NCBI RefSeq assembly: GCF_000307775.2
Contig: NZ_KK020676.1
Coordinates: 1,737,067 to 1,801,066 of the forward strand
DNA: 64,000 nt
Direction: 5' to 3'
Source of the DNA: Stutzerimonas stutzeri KOS6
GTDB lineage: Bacteria; Pseudomonadota; Gammaproteobacteria; Pseudomonadales; Pseudomonadaceae
Shown here: positions 8,757 through 17,658 of the stretch, piece by piece
How positions within the stretch are numbered: position 1 is the stretch's first letter
Layout of the letters: each line of letters starts with the position of its first letter
Notes under the pieces: model-generated
Databases searched by the model: none
What the model saw: the letters and a program-made list of their open reading frames with translations, nothing else
Told to the model about the DNA's origin: nothing
Made by a program: the position numbers and the translations under genes

Positions 8757-9269
8757 ATGAAAAACACGACTATTCGCCAGAGAGCGTCCAGGCTTGCCAG
8801 CGCCGATGCGGCTGTCAGCCTGATTCTGATCGCGACATCCCTTGCGTTTCTGTTTTATATGGTTCCGGAGTACATCGTGGAGCCTCGCCGGCTGCAGTCT
8901 CCTCTGCTGTCGCCGCTGATCCTTCCGCAGATCATGGGTTGGCTGATCCTGTTGCTCGGCATCGGCCTGGTGCTGGGCATGCTGTTCGGCCCGGAGCGCG
9001 CCCGGGTTGAACGCAACTCTCGCCTGCGTGATCTGCCGGTCCGCCAGTGGCTGCTGCCGATACTGGCCTTCGCCGTTTACTACTTCGGTTTCGAGCCGAT
9101 CGGCGCGGCGGTATGCGGTGTGCTGGCCACCCTGTTGCTGTTCATCGCCATGGGCGTCAGGCGCATCGGCATCTATCTGCTGGGTGTCGCGATGCCGGTC
9201 GGCATCTGCCTGGCCTTCGACTATGGCCTGAATGTTCCCCTGCCTTACGGCTCTCTCTGGGGATATTGA
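8757..9269 (+). CDS. Tripartite tricarboxylate transporter small membrane subunit (TctB family)
   Basis: Small inner-membrane protein of 170 residues with about four hydrophobic helices (near residues 20-37, 55-75, 92-110, and a long stretch 118-155). Sequence conservation is low in this family; the call rests on size, topology and position between tctC and tctA. It would form the small subunit of the TTT transporter, which is driven by the ion gradient. Confidence 0.85.
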   Translation: MKNTTIRQRASRLASADAAVSLILIATSLAFLFYMVPEYIVEPRRLQSPLLSPLILPQIMGWLILLLGIGLVLGMLFGPERARVERNSRLRDLPVRQWLLPILAFAVYYFGFEPIGAAVCGVLATLLLFIAMGVRRIGIYLLGVAMPVGICLAFDYGLNVPLPYGSLWGY

Positions 9270-9292
9270 GTCCCGCCTGATGAGACTATGAA

Positions 9293-10768
9293 ATGGACCA
9301 GATCCTCGAGGTGCTCAGCCTTTTCCTGAGCGTGGAAAACATCCTGATGATCGCGCTCGGCGTGGTCATCGGCGTCGTGATCGGCGCCATTCCCGGGCTG
9401 ACCGCAACCATGGCGGTAGCCCTGGCCCTGCCGTTCACCTTCGGCATGGAGCCGGTCACCGCGATTCTGCTGCTGGTCGGGATCTACAAGGGCGGCATGT
9501 ATGGCGGATCGATCACCGCCATCCTGATCCGCACCCCCGGTTCCCCGGCATCGGCCAGCACCCTGCTGGACGGTTACCCGATGGCGCAGAAGGGTGAGGC
9601 CAAGAAGGCACTGTCCATGGCGCTGTACGCGTCCTGCATCGCCGACTTCATCTCCAACCTGTCGCTGATCTTCCTGGCCGGCTACCTGGCCAAGCTGGCG
9701 CTGAGCTTCGGGCCGCCGGAATACTTCTGGCTGATCTGCTTCTCGCTGACCATCATCATCTCCGTATCCGGCGACTCGGTGATGAAAGGGCTGATCGCCG
9801 CGGCGTTGGGCGTGATCCTCGCGCTGGTGGGCATGGACCCGGTCTACGGCACCGAGCGCCTGACCTTCGACAACTACAACCTGATGGATCGCATCAACTT
9901 CATCCCGCTGTTGATTGGTCTGTTCGCCATTCCCGAAATCCTCGAGTTCTATCTGTCGCGCGCTCGTGAGCACATCCAGACCGCCGTGTCCGGTGCCGAC
10001 GTGACCTGGCAGGAACTCAAGGGCAGCATGCGCAGCATCATTCGCGGCAGCTTCATCGGCGTGATCATCGGTGCGATTCCGGGTACCGGCGCGACTGCCG
10101 CCTCGTTCATCTCCTATTCGGAAGCACGCCGCAACTCGCCCAACCGGGACAATTTCGGCAAGGGCGAAATCGAAGGTGTCGCCGCGGCCGAGGCGGGCAA
10201 CAACGCAGTCGCCGGTGCGACCATGATTCCGCTGCTGTCGCTGGGCATCCCCGGCGACGTGATCACCGCGATCATCCTCGGCGCCTTCATGATCCATGGA
10301 CTGACTCCCGGACCGATCCTGTTCCAGGAAAACATGAACCTGATCTACGCCCTGTTCTGCGGCATCATGCTCAGCTCCGTGGTGCTGTTCGGTACCGGCA
10401 AGCTGGCGATCCGGTATTTCTCCCGCATTGCCGATGTGCCCAAGCAGATCCTGTTCCCCATCGTATTGATGTTCTGCATCTACGGCGCCTACGCCGTGAA
10501 CAACAGCACCTTCGATATCGCGGTCATGCTGGTGTTCGGCCTGGTCGGCTTCATCTTCAATCGCACCGGATTCGCCTCGGCGCCATTCCTGATCGGCTTC
10601 ATCCTGGGGCCGATGCTGGAGGATAACTTCCGCCGCTCGCTGCTGATCAGCAACAACAATTTCGATGTGTTCGTTCGTGGCCCCATCGACTGGTTCTTCA
10701 TCGCCCTGACGGTGCTCTCCCTGGGCTTTGCCTTGCACCGCTACATACAATCGCTGCGCACCCATTGA
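9293..10768 (+). CDS. Tripartite tricarboxylate transporter large permease (TctA family)
   Basis: Polytopic permease of 491 residues with about 12 membrane segments. Conserved TctA motifs are present: GAIPGLTATMAVALALPFTF near the N-terminus, YKGGMYGGSITAILIRTPGSP near residue 65, and GAIPGTGATAASFISY in the second half, repeating the first GAIPG motif as in other TctA proteins. It is the transport pore of the TctCBA system. etfB begins 39 bp downstream on the same strand, so the transporter and redox genes are probably co-transcribed. Confidence 0.92.
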   Translation: MDQILEVLSLFLSVENILMIALGVVIGVVIGAIPGLTATMAVALALPFTFGMEPVTAILLLVGIYKGGMYGGSITAILIRTPGSPASASTLLDGYPMAQKGEAKKALSMALYASCIADFISNLSLIFLAGYLAKLALSFGPPEYFWLICFSLTIIISVSGDSVMKGLIAAALGVILALVGMDPVYGTERLTFDNYNLMDRINFIPLLIGLFAIPEILEFYLSRAREHIQTAVSGADVTWQELKGSMRSIIRGSFIGVIIGAIPGTGATAASFISYSEARRNSPNRDNFGKGEIEGVAAAEAGNNAVAGATMIPLLSLGIPGDVITAIILGAFMIHGLTPGPILFQENMNLIYALFCGIMLSSVVLFGTGKLAIRYFSRIADVPKQILFPIVLMFCIYGAYAVNNSTFDIAVMLVFGLVGFIFNRTGFASAPFLIGFILGPMLEDNFRRSLLISNNNFDVFVRGPIDWFFIALTVLSLGFALHRYIQSLRTH

Positions 10769-10807
10769 TCGCCACCACCCCCGTGGTGCCTGCAATCGGA
10801 GACATTC

Positions 10808-11533
10808 ATGAAAATACTGGTAACCGTCAAACGAGTGGTCGATTACAACGTCAAGGTTCGCGTCAAGGCGGACAATTCCGGCGTCGATCTCGCCAACGTC
10901 AAGATGTCGATGAACCCCTTCTGCGAAATCGCCGTGGAAGAAGCCGTACGCCTGAAAGAGAAGGGCGTGGCGAGCGAAATCGTCGTCGTCTCCATCGGTC
11001 CGAGCGCTGCCCAGGAGCAGCTGCGCACCGCGCTGGCACTGGGTGCCGATCGCGCCGTGCTGGTCGAGTCCAATGACGAGCTGAACTCGCTGGCGGTCGC
11101 CAAGCTGCTCAAGGCCGTGGTCGACAAGGAGCAGCCGCAACTGGTCATCCTCGGCAAGCAGGCCATCGACAGCGACAGCAACCAGACCGGCTATGCCCAG
11201 GGTACCTTCGCCTCCAAGGTGGAAGTGGCGGGCGACAAGGTCAACGTGACCCGCGAAATCGACGGCGGCCTGCAGACCGTCGCGCTCAGCCTGCCGGCGA
11301 TCGTGACCACCGACCTGCGCCTGAACGAGCCGCGCTACGCGTCGCTGCCGAACATCATGAAGGCCAAGAAGAAGCCGCTGGAAGTGCTGACCCCGGATGC
11401 ACTGGGCGTCGCCACCGCTTCCACCGTGAAGACCCTCAAAGTCGAAGCACCGGCTGCCCGCAGCGCCGGCATCAAGGTCAAGTCCGTGGCTGAACTGGTC
11501 GAGAAACTGAAGAACGAGGCGAAGGTAATCTAA
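10808..11533 (+). CDS. etfB: Electron transfer flavoprotein beta subunit, with an internal 8-residue gap
   Basis: Beta subunit of the ETF heterodimer that accepts electrons from acyl-CoA dehydrogenases. It begins [20 protein letters not shown] and has the family signature region [20 protein letters not shown]. At 241 residues it is 8 shorter than the usual 249 of pseudomonads. The missing part is immediately after NQTG (residues 125-128), where the family as I know it continues QMLAALTG before the next aromatic residue; here Tyr129 follows directly. The gap corresponds to 24 bp between two ACCGGC repeats, leaving one copy at 11186-11191. NQTG, which contacts AMP in human ETF, is retained but the helix after it is lost, so function is uncertain. 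Confidence 0.9.
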   Translation: MKILVTVKRVVDYNVKVRVKADNSGVDLANVKMSMNPFCEIAVEEAVRLKEKGVASEIVVVSIGPSAAQEQLRTALALGADRAVLVESNDELNSLAVAKLLKAVVDKEQPQLVILGKQAIDSDSNQTGYAQGTFASKVEVAGDKVNVTREIDGGLQTVALSLPAIVTTDLRLNEPRYASLPNIMKAKKKPLEVLTPDALGVATASTVKTLKVEAPAARSAGIKVKSVAELVEKLKNEAKVI

Positions 11534-12463
11534 ATGACGATCCTGGTTATCGCTGAACACAACAACGCCGTCCTCGCGGCCGCGACCCTGAACACCGTTG
11601 CTGCCGCTGCCAAGATCGGTGGCGACATCCACGTACTGGTAGCCGGCAGCGGTTGCGCTGCCATCGGCGAGGCCGCCGCGCAGATCGAAGGCGTGGCCAA
11701 GGTACTGGTTGCCGATGACGCAGCCTATGCCAACCAACTGCCGGAAAACGTCGCGCCGCTGATTGCCGATCTGGCGAAGGATTACAGCCATGTGCTGGCG
11801 GCTGCCACCACCAACGGCAAGAACTTCCTGCCGCGCGTCGCCGCCCAGCTGGACGTCGACCAGATCTCCGAGATCATCGCGGTTGAAAGCGCCGATACCT
11901 TCAAGCGCCCGATCTATGCCGGTAACGCCATCGCGACCGTGCAGTCCAGCGCCGCGATCAAGGTCATCACCGTGCGTGCGACCGGCTTCGATGCCGTGAA
12001 TGCCACCGGCGGTTCGGCTGCGGTCGAGCAGATCTCCGGCACCGGCGACGCCGGCACGTCCGCCTTCGTCGGCGAAGAGCTGGCCAAGTCGGATCGTCCG
12101 GAGCTGACCGCTGCCAAGATCGTCGTTTCCGGTGGTCGCGGCATGCAGAACGGCGACAACTTCAAGCACCTGTACTCGCTGGCCGACAAGCTCGGCGCGG
12201 CAGTCGGCGCCTCGCGTGCCGCAGTCGACGCCGGTTTCGTGCCGAACGACATGCAGGTCGGCCAGACCGGCAAGATCGTCGCACCGCAGCTGTACATCGC
12301 GGTCGGTATCTCCGGTGCCATCCAGCACCTGGCCGGCATGAAGGACTCCAAGGTGATCGTCGCGATCAACAAGGACGAGGAAGCGCCGATCTTCCAGGTG
12401 GCCGACTACGGCCTGGTGGGCGACCTGTTCGAGATCGTGCCGGAGCTGGAAAAAGTCATCTAA
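11534..12463 (+). CDS. etfA: Electron transfer flavoprotein alpha subunit
   Basis: Alpha subunit of 309 residues, full family length. The N-terminal half ([20 protein letters not shown]) packs against EtfB. The C-terminal FAD-binding domain includes [47 protein letters not shown] and the [17 protein letters not shown] loop. Its ATG follows the etfB stop directly, with GAAGG as ribosome site. With EtfB it would carry electrons from the cluster's acyl-CoA dehydrogenase to ETF-ubiquinone oxidoreductase; no gene for that oxidoreductase is in this window. Confidence 0.95.
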   Translation: MTILVIAEHNNAVLAAATLNTVAAAAKIGGDIHVLVAGSGCAAIGEAAAQIEGVAKVLVADDAAYANQLPENVAPLIADLAKDYSHVLAAATTNGKNFLPRVAAQLDVDQISEIIAVESADTFKRPIYAGNAIATVQSSAAIKVITVRATGFDAVNATGGSAAVEQISGTGDAGTSAFVGEELAKSDRPELTAAKIVVSGGRGMQNGDNFKHLYSLADKLGAAVGASRAAVDAGFVPNDMQVGQTGKIVAPQLYIAVGISGAIQHLAGMKDSKVIVAINKDEEAPIFQVADYGLVGDLFEIVPELEKVI

Positions 12464-13014
12464 GTTGTAAGGCAAACCGCCCTGCGCTAGCGGAGCCTCG
12501 TTCCTCGTGCTGACTTGTCAGACGAGAGCGATGCAATGCGCGCAGGGCGCTTGCCGTTCGCGAAAGCCCCTGCTTGAAAAACCAACGATGAACGCGTCGG
12601 GCGCGTATGGCGAGCGCGCCAGGCCTGGCGGTTCGCCAGCACGCTCTGCTTCCTCTCTTCATAAATCTTCCTCCGTCCACTTGGCCGCTGTAGAGCGAAC
12701 CGTGGACCAAGGGATTATGAGTTGCCTAGAAACGCTGCAAGTCCAGTGAAATCGGGCGTAGCTTAGCGCAGGTACAGTTAGCTGAAAGCAGCGTCGTAGA
12801 GCGGGTTAATCGCAATTTAGCGAAATCTGTAAAAGCTGGGCACTGTACCGCCAGTGTACTGTTTTTTGTACCGTTGAGTCTTCAGGAGCCAGCTGTTCGC
12901 CATAGTGAGCCTTAGCTGCATCGTCGGTTCGCGGCCCTCTGGCAGCATTAGTCAGGGTGCTTGCTCGCTCTACTGAGCAATACGAGCAAGCGCCGCATAC
13001 GCCAGTTCAGGTCT
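12464..13014. other. Intergenic stretch at the left edge of the island
   Basis: No gene is supported in these 551 bp. The stretch contains a 9-bp inverted repeat (GCCCTGCGC near 12480 and GCGCAGGGC near 12540, about 50 nt apart), the tRNA fragment at 12696-12722, and three TGTACYG repeats at 12844-12873. The change from GC-rich core-like DNA to AT-rich DNA happens here. Confidence 0.6.
12696..12722 (-). repeat. tRNA-derived fragment, candidate attachment site (left)
   Basis: Matches tRNA positions 32-58 (anticodon loop to T-loop) of the gene at 19249-19325 at 26 of 27 bases and in the same orientation. The match stops abruptly at both sides; the 3' end of the tRNA is not duplicated, which is unusual for a simple att duplication and suggests later rearrangement. 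It cannot encode a functional tRNA. Confidence 0.6.
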
Positions 13015-15027
13015 TTACTCTATCTCAGGAGGGAAGGGTTCCTTGTTATCAACCGAGTCCCAATCATCAATAAGACCGGTTGGCAGTCCATTGATACCGT
13101 TTGATCTATAGTGTGCTATTTCAAATCCTTGGATCTCGTAGGCAACGTTGTGTGGAATGTCGTTGTCAACCAAGATGATTTGGCAAAGCTTATTGTTCTC
13201 GTCGAATGTCTCAGCGGTTTTAATTAAGGCTTCGAATAGGTTTTTGTACTTTTCTGGATCTGCTACCCCGTCGATATCGTCAAAGGTTTCTAGCTGGCTT
13301 TCCTTTGCGCTCTCGGGAGTTTTTCCGAGAAACTTCCCTACGGTGTCAATCATAAGCAATCCGGGGATGTTTGTATCTTTGCGTAATTTCTGGGACAAGA
13401 TTGATGCAAGGTATCCAATGGATACAATCGTTCTGAGTCCGCCTGAATTAATCTTTCGATATTCAGTATTTCTCACCAATGGGAAAAATGTTCTGTTGTC
13501 TATTCCTACGCCATAGTGATTTTTTATTTTGATTTCTTTTATAAAATCATTGAGATCTATGCCTAGGTCTTTGATAACGCCCTCTAGGGAGGGGGAGTTT
13601 TTCTTAAGTTCCTCTAGTTTGATTTTTAGGTTTTCGATAGTTCCGGCTAAACGGCCAATTTGGTCGGCGATGGCTGTTTGCGTATTTCGCACGCGCAAAG
13701 AGTGAACTGCTCTTGCTCTACGTTCATCAAGCTGTGCTAATTCCGAAATTACCGCATCTCGCTCAGCTAGGTATGGAGATATAGAGCTCTTGAGCTCTTC
13801 ATCTATCATTTCTCGAGCTCTGCTTTTCTCTGCATATAGCTCTGCAAGCAACGAGTTGGTTGTCTCTAGGTCTGCTCTGTTTTCGGAAATTAGTTGTTTT
13901 AGATCTTTTGTTCTGCGTGTAATTGACGTCAGTTCGCCTTTTAGACGGCTGTCGGTCGGAATATCAAATTTCTCAGATATTTTTTGGATGGAAATGGTGG
14001 TCTCGCAGATTGGGCAGTTGGTCTGCTCGCTCACATCTCTGCCGATAATTTCTTTGGAGGATAATCCGGCTTTGATGCGCTCGATATCATTCTGGTAATC
14101 ATTGAGGAGTCGAGAAAATCGTTCAATGTTTCTCAGGTTAGATTGTCGATTACTTTCCTGTTGTTCGATATTCAAATTGATGGTGTTGAGTGCGTCCTTA
14201 AGACCTTCGTAGAGTTCACTGTCACTGGTCGTTCTCTTGTTTAGGTCGGAAAGCTGTTCTTTGAATTCGTTTTTGATTGCGTCGATGTTACTTATTTCTT
14301 CATCGAGTACCTGGGGGCTTTTGAATTCTGTTTGGCTCAAGAATGCGCTTACAGCAGAGTATTGGCTGGCTAGCTGTGTTTTCTCCTGTGTCTTCTTAGA
14401 GATGTCAACCTCAAGCTCAGAGATGCTTGAGTCTAAAACGTTAAAGATGTATTTGAATACTTCTCTGTTCTTTGTTTCAAGTACAGGATTTCCGATGTTC
14501 AGCATATGTGTACTGCCGACATCATCTTGATCGAGATACATAAATTTGAAGAGATCGAGGAAGCTCAATCTTGCAGTCTCAGAGGAGTCCTTCGTCGGCG
14601 CTTGCTTTATGCGGACAGAAGGGAACTCTAAGGCTTCAAGCAAGAAGTCAGAGAGGCTTTTATTTTGTTCGTCCCCTTTGGTTACGCTGGATTTGTATTT
14701 TTCTGGAAATGTGGTGAATATTTTGGTTAGTTCGCAAGAGTAAACATCCACGTCTCTTGATGCGTTGAATAAATCGCGGCTTATGCAGTAGGGGAGACCG
14801 TTAATCTGTAGTTCGAGTGTGGCGTATTTGACAGAGGAGGTTATCTCTTTGTCGAGTTTGACTTCTTTTCCGCCAAGAAGGTAATAAACAAGGCGGAGAG
14901 TGCTTGACTTGCCCGTGTCAGCATCTCCGTAAATAATATTAATTCCTGGATGGAAAGGAACTCTATAGTCTTTCCTGTGGCCGTGAAGAACCAAGTTCTT
15001 GAGAAGAAGACCTTGAGATGTGTCCAC
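13015..15027 (-). CDS. Rad50-like ABC ATPase with zinc hook (DUF2326-type, ABC-3C system)
   Basis: SMC/Rad50-like ATPase of 670 residues. Walker A is GDADTGKSS (residues 34-42). Two predicted coiled-coil arms (about 200-330 and 360-490) flank a zinc-hook-like CPIC at 338-341. NSGGLRT (527-533) resembles the ABC signature and LLMID (557-561) the Walker B. This layout matches the DUF2326-containing ATPases of ABC three-component systems as I recall them. It starts with GTG, overlapping the stop of the middle gene by one base, so the two are translationally coupled. The gene is strongly AT-rich. The likely role is a nucleic-acid or invader sensor that controls the hydrolase partner (inference from family predictions). 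Confidence 0.8.
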   Translation of the reverse strand: MDTSQGLLLKNLVLHGHRKDYRVPFHPGINIIYGDADTGKSSTLRLVYYLLGGKEVKLDKEITSSVKYATLELQINGLPYCISRDLFNASRDVDVYSCELTKIFTTFPEKYKSSVTKGDEQNKSLSDFLLEALEFPSVRIKQAPTKDSSETARLSFLDLFKFMYLDQDDVGSTHMLNIGNPVLETKNREVFKYIFNVLDSSISELEVDISKKTQEKTQLASQYSAVSAFLSQTEFKSPQVLDEEISNIDAIKNEFKEQLSDLNKRTTSDSELYEGLKDALNTINLNIEQQESNRQSNLRNIERFSRLLNDYQNDIERIKAGLSSKEIIGRDVSEQTNCPICETTISIQKISEKFDIPTDSRLKGELTSITRRTKDLKQLISENRADLETTNSLLAELYAEKSRAREMIDEELKSSISPYLAERDAVISELAQLDERRARAVHSLRVRNTQTAIADQIGRLAGTIENLKIKLEELKKNSPSLEGVIKDLGIDLNDFIKEIKIKNHYGVGIDNRTFFPLVRNTEYRKINSGGLRTIVSIGYLASILSQKLRKDTNIPGLLMIDTVGKFLGKTPESAKESQLETFDDIDGVADPEKYKNLFEALIKTAETFDENNKLCQIILVDNDIPHNVAYEIQGFEIAHYRSNGINGLPTGLIDDWDSVDNKEPFPPEIE

Positions 15028-15536
15028 TACGCCTCCTGCTTCAAAGCTGAAACTATGTATCCATTGAGCTTTGTTGGGCTCTGTGACTGTAATGCTGATA
15101 ACAATTCGGTAAACGAGCGGATCTTTTGAAAGTAGCCGTCGTTTAATTGTTCTGCCTTTGCCTTTCCTATTGCTGTTAGGTCGAATAAGAAGCCGTCAGC
15201 ATTGGAGTGGTCTACTAGTAGAAATTCTTTGGAAGCCAGAATTTTCATGATTATTAATAGACGCTCTCTGTCGTAAAGCTCTTCGGTATTCGGAGATAGT
15301 GTTTCTATTGTGTAGTAGTCGCTTTCATCAATATAAATTCCTTCTTTGTTGGCTAAGTGCAGAACTCTATTAAGGAGCGTAGGGCGTGTGGCAAGGAAGC
15401 AGAATGATTGGATTTTATCGATCGTCAGTACTTTTTTTTGATTTTTGGTTTGGGCCAGGATGTGTAGCACTAACAGCACTATCCCGATATTGTAGTGTAG
15501 CTCTCTCTCCGGCTGAATGTAGGGTAGCTTAGTCAT
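15027..15536 (-). CDS. Middle component of an ABC-3C-like system
   Basis: Protein of 169 residues with no motif I can assign to an enzyme. It appears mostly helical, with a winged-helix-like central part (about residues 40-125) and no signal peptide or membrane segment. Its size and its position, overlapping the effector gene by 8 bp and the ATPase gene by 1 bp, match the small middle components described for ABC-3C systems, proposed to bridge ATPase and effector. The functional call depends on this context. AT-rich like its neighbours. Confidence 0.6.
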   Translation of the reverse strand: MTKLPYIQPERELHYNIGIVLLVLHILAQTKNQKKVLTIDKIQSFCFLATRPTLLNRVLHLANKEGIYIDESDYYTIETLSPNTEELYDRERLLIIMKILASKEFLLVDHSNADGFLFDLTAIGKAKAEQLNDGYFQKIRSFTELLSALQSQSPTKLNGYIVSALKQEA

Positions 15537-16761
15537 CGCCAGCCCCTTTTAAAAGTTTTTTCAAAGAACCTGCTGAGGCGTCCTTAGTCCACCAGATTTC
15601 CTCATCGGCTGAGTTGGAGAGTTGGTGAAGCATGCCTTGTTTGTGAATGGCATTTATAAATGGTATAAAAGTGTCTAGAAAAACCTTATCTTCTTTAAGA
15701 ATTGTCTCGTGGACGTCGGCAAGCAATAGGCCTGAGTTTGGGATGCCGTTGTGGAGATATTTTGAATAGCTGGTCTGGTATATTTTTCTTATTTTTGTGT
15801 ATAGGTCTGATAGTCGCTTTTGATCTGATGGGCTGTTGAATATTTTTCTTATGTACTCGGCGTTGAGGAAGACTTCCTTTGCTTCCCTTATTGATGTTTT
15901 GTGGATATCTGCGCTAATTAGCTTTAGTACAAATAACTCGTCGTCAAAGTCGGTGTCGTCTAGGAGTTCTTGAAATTCCAGGTTTGATATTCCTGGGTCG
16001 TTATTTTCAAAGTCCAATATTGTTTGTCTGACGGCTATGTATGTAGTGCTGTCAGCGCTATCTGGCTTTGTTATGCTAGTGTGGTCTTCATTAACTGGAA
16101 TGATGTCTGACTTTTCCTTGTCAGACGGCGCTGCGCTGGTTTTTTTGACGACTGAGTCGTGAACGCCATAAAAATACTTAGTTGCCGGTCTTATGCTGGT
16201 TTTTAGCCATTCATCACTAATCTTATGTATGAAGTCGTTAAGAGGTGATAGCCCTTCAATTTGAAGGTTGTCGCTGATGAGCTTGCCATATGTGGCAGCC
16301 TCGGCGCCTTGGTGAGGTACTGCTAAAGAAATGAATAGCTTGATCTTTGACGGATTTTTATCTTCGATGTCTTTTGTTATTGCGCTCTTTGTGACTAGGC
16401 CGCCCATGCTGTGGGCAATGATTATTACGTTATCGTATGTTTGTAGTCTAAAGCGAATCTCGGTTCTAAGTAGGTTTCCGATTTCTTCGATGCTTATGTT
16501 ATTTGTTAGTTTTCCGTGCGATGTTGAAAATAGCCTTTTGAGGAGTGTGGAGAATTTTCCGGCTTTTGCGAAAAGATTTAATAGTTTTGTGAAATATAAG
16601 AATTGTGCAATATCATAATTTTCTGATATTTCTGGGTCGTCGCGAAGTAGCTCGGGGAATGATTTTTCAGTGCCGTTTCGCCAAGTTGCTTCGCCGCCAC
16701 AGAATCCGTGAACGAATAAGATGAGGCTTTTTTTGTTGTTTTGAGAGATAAATTCAATCAT
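15529..16761 (-). CDS. Alpha/beta-hydrolase (lipase/esterase-like) effector of an ABC-3C-like system
   Basis: Protein of 410 residues. The N-terminal 250 form an alpha/beta-hydrolase: oxyanion segment LFVHGF (15-20), nucleophile elbow AHSMGG with Ser118, and candidate triad partners Asp202 (GVHDSVV) and His227 (NEDHTS). These recall lipases and PGAP1-like esterases. The C-terminal 150 residues are helical and match no enzyme I know; they may be the domain joining it to the other components. There is no signal peptide, so it acts in the cytoplasm. It is the first gene of the three-gene unit, and ATGACTAA is shared with the next gene. Membrane lipid or protein ester cleavage upon infection is conjecture. 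Confidence 0.75.
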   Translation of the reverse strand: MIEFISQNNKKSLILFVHGFCGGEATWRNGTEKSFPELLRDDPEISENYDIAQFLYFTKLLNLFAKAGKFSTLLKRLFSTSHGKLTNNISIEEIGNLLRTEIRFRLQTYDNVIIIAHSMGGLVTKSAITKDIEDKNPSKIKLFISLAVPHQGAEAATYGKLISDNLQIEGLSPLNDFIHKISDEWLKTSIRPATKYFYGVHDSVVKKTSAAPSDKEKSDIIPVNEDHTSITKPDSADSTTYIAVRQTILDFENNDPGISNLEFQELLDDTDFDDELFVLKLISADIHKTSIREAKEVFLNAEYIRKIFNSPSDQKRLSDLYTKIRKIYQTSYSKYLHNGIPNSGLLLADVHETILKEDKVFLDTFIPFINAIHKQGMLHQLSNSADEEIWWTKDASAGSLKKLLKGAGDD

Positions 16762-16837
16762 TTTTTTGGCCTGGGTTATTAGTTGCTGGGCAGCTATTTT
16801 TTTCAGAGTTTGGGATCTGCTGGGTCTGTGGCTTTCA

Positions 16838-17611
16838 TCAGACTAGTTTTTGAGTGATTCGGCACTTTGGGAAACTTGAGCAGCCCCAGAACTTCAGGCC
16901 AGCTTTAGGGCCTGACTTTATTTCGCGCATCAGCAACGCGCTGTCGCATTTCGGGCATTGCCGTTCGGCTGTCGGATCGCTACGGCGCTTGAGGTTCTGC
17001 ACATGCTCGCGGTGAGTGGCGAGGGTCGGCGCGCGGCGGACGTTTTGCAGGGTGTGCAGCATGGCGTCGACTTCAGCTGCGCTGAATACCGGCTGCTGGA
17101 ATGACTTGATATAGCGGATAAAGCCGATGCCCTGGGTGACGTTGGCCGGCACTTCGGTTTTGAAGGTGCTGCCGCCGACGAAGGTAATGACCGAGTGCAG
17201 GTGCTCGGGGTTAACGCCAAGGGTGGCTTCCAGGGCTTTGAGGTGTTTGTAGTTCTGCCGCAGCGGGTTCTGAAATTTGAAGGTGCGTTTGTAGAGCTTC
17301 TGCGTCCACTGCGCCTGCTTCTCGCTGCCGAAGATCCAGCCACTCATGTTCTTCGTTTCTAGCACGAAGATGCCGTAAGGCGAGAGGAATACGTGGTCGA
17401 TCTGCGTGGTGCCGTCTGGCGTGTTCAGTGTGACGTTGTGCTGGCGTTGGTAGGTCTGCTTATCCAGCTGCCAATGGGCGAATAGTCGCACCAGGAGTTC
17501 GCCAATATGGCCCTTGGCCCAAGGCGATTTGAGCAGGCAGATAAGCAGCATCAGCGGGATAAACCAGCCCAGCGTGCCCCAGACCTGTGCGATGATCGGA
17601 GTGAAGTCCAT
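16838..17611 (-). CDS. NERD-domain nuclease-like protein with C-terminal zinc finger
   Basis: Protein of 257 residues: an N-terminal membrane helix (about 10-28), a NERD domain with nuclease-like residues Asp72 (IDHVFLSPYG), Glu85 and Lys87 (LETKN), and a C-terminal topoisomerase-type zinc finger with CPKC and two further cysteines (GCSSFPKC). The family is predicted to act on DNA or RNA, but evidence is limited. The ATG at 17611 has an AGGACAGGA site and was preferred to an upstream TTG. It lies 76 bp upstream of the hydrolase gene on the same strand, so it may be co-transcribed with the three-gene unit, although its base composition is less AT-rich. Confidence 0.8.
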   Translation of the reverse strand: MDFTPIIAQVWGTLGWFIPLMLLICLLKSPWAKGHIGELLVRLFAHWQLDKQTYQRQHNVTLNTPDGTTQIDHVFLSPYGIFVLETKNMSGWIFGSEKQAQWTQKLYKRTFKFQNPLRQNYKHLKALEATLGVNPEHLHSVITFVGGSTFKTEVPANVTQGIGFIRYIKSFQQPVFSAAEVDAMLHTLQNVRRAPTLATHREHVQNLKRRSDPTAERQCPKCDSALLMREIKSGPKAGLKFWGCSSFPKCRITQKLV

Positions 17612-17658
17612 TTCCTGTCCTAGCAATCCAGAATTAACCGGATAGTACCGAAACCTGG

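Noticed and set aside
10808..11533. etfB as a pseudogene
   Set aside because: The missing 24 bp keep the frame and all other family motifs are intact, so it is listed as a coding gene with a deletion.
9245..12475. Open frame of more than 1000 codons on the minus strand
   Set aside because: It lies antisense to tctA, etfB and etfA, is rich in His, Arg, Gln and Asp as expected for a GC-rich shadow frame, and resembles no family.
12696..12722. Second tRNA gene
   Set aside because: Only the anticodon-loop to T-loop part is present; acceptor stem and D-arm are missing, so it cannot fold as a tRNA.
13015..16761. Retron, toxin-antitoxin or CRISPR-associated system
   Set aside because: There is no reverse transcriptase, no small antitoxin-type gene, no cas gene and no regularly spaced direct repeats; the architecture fits ABC-3C better.
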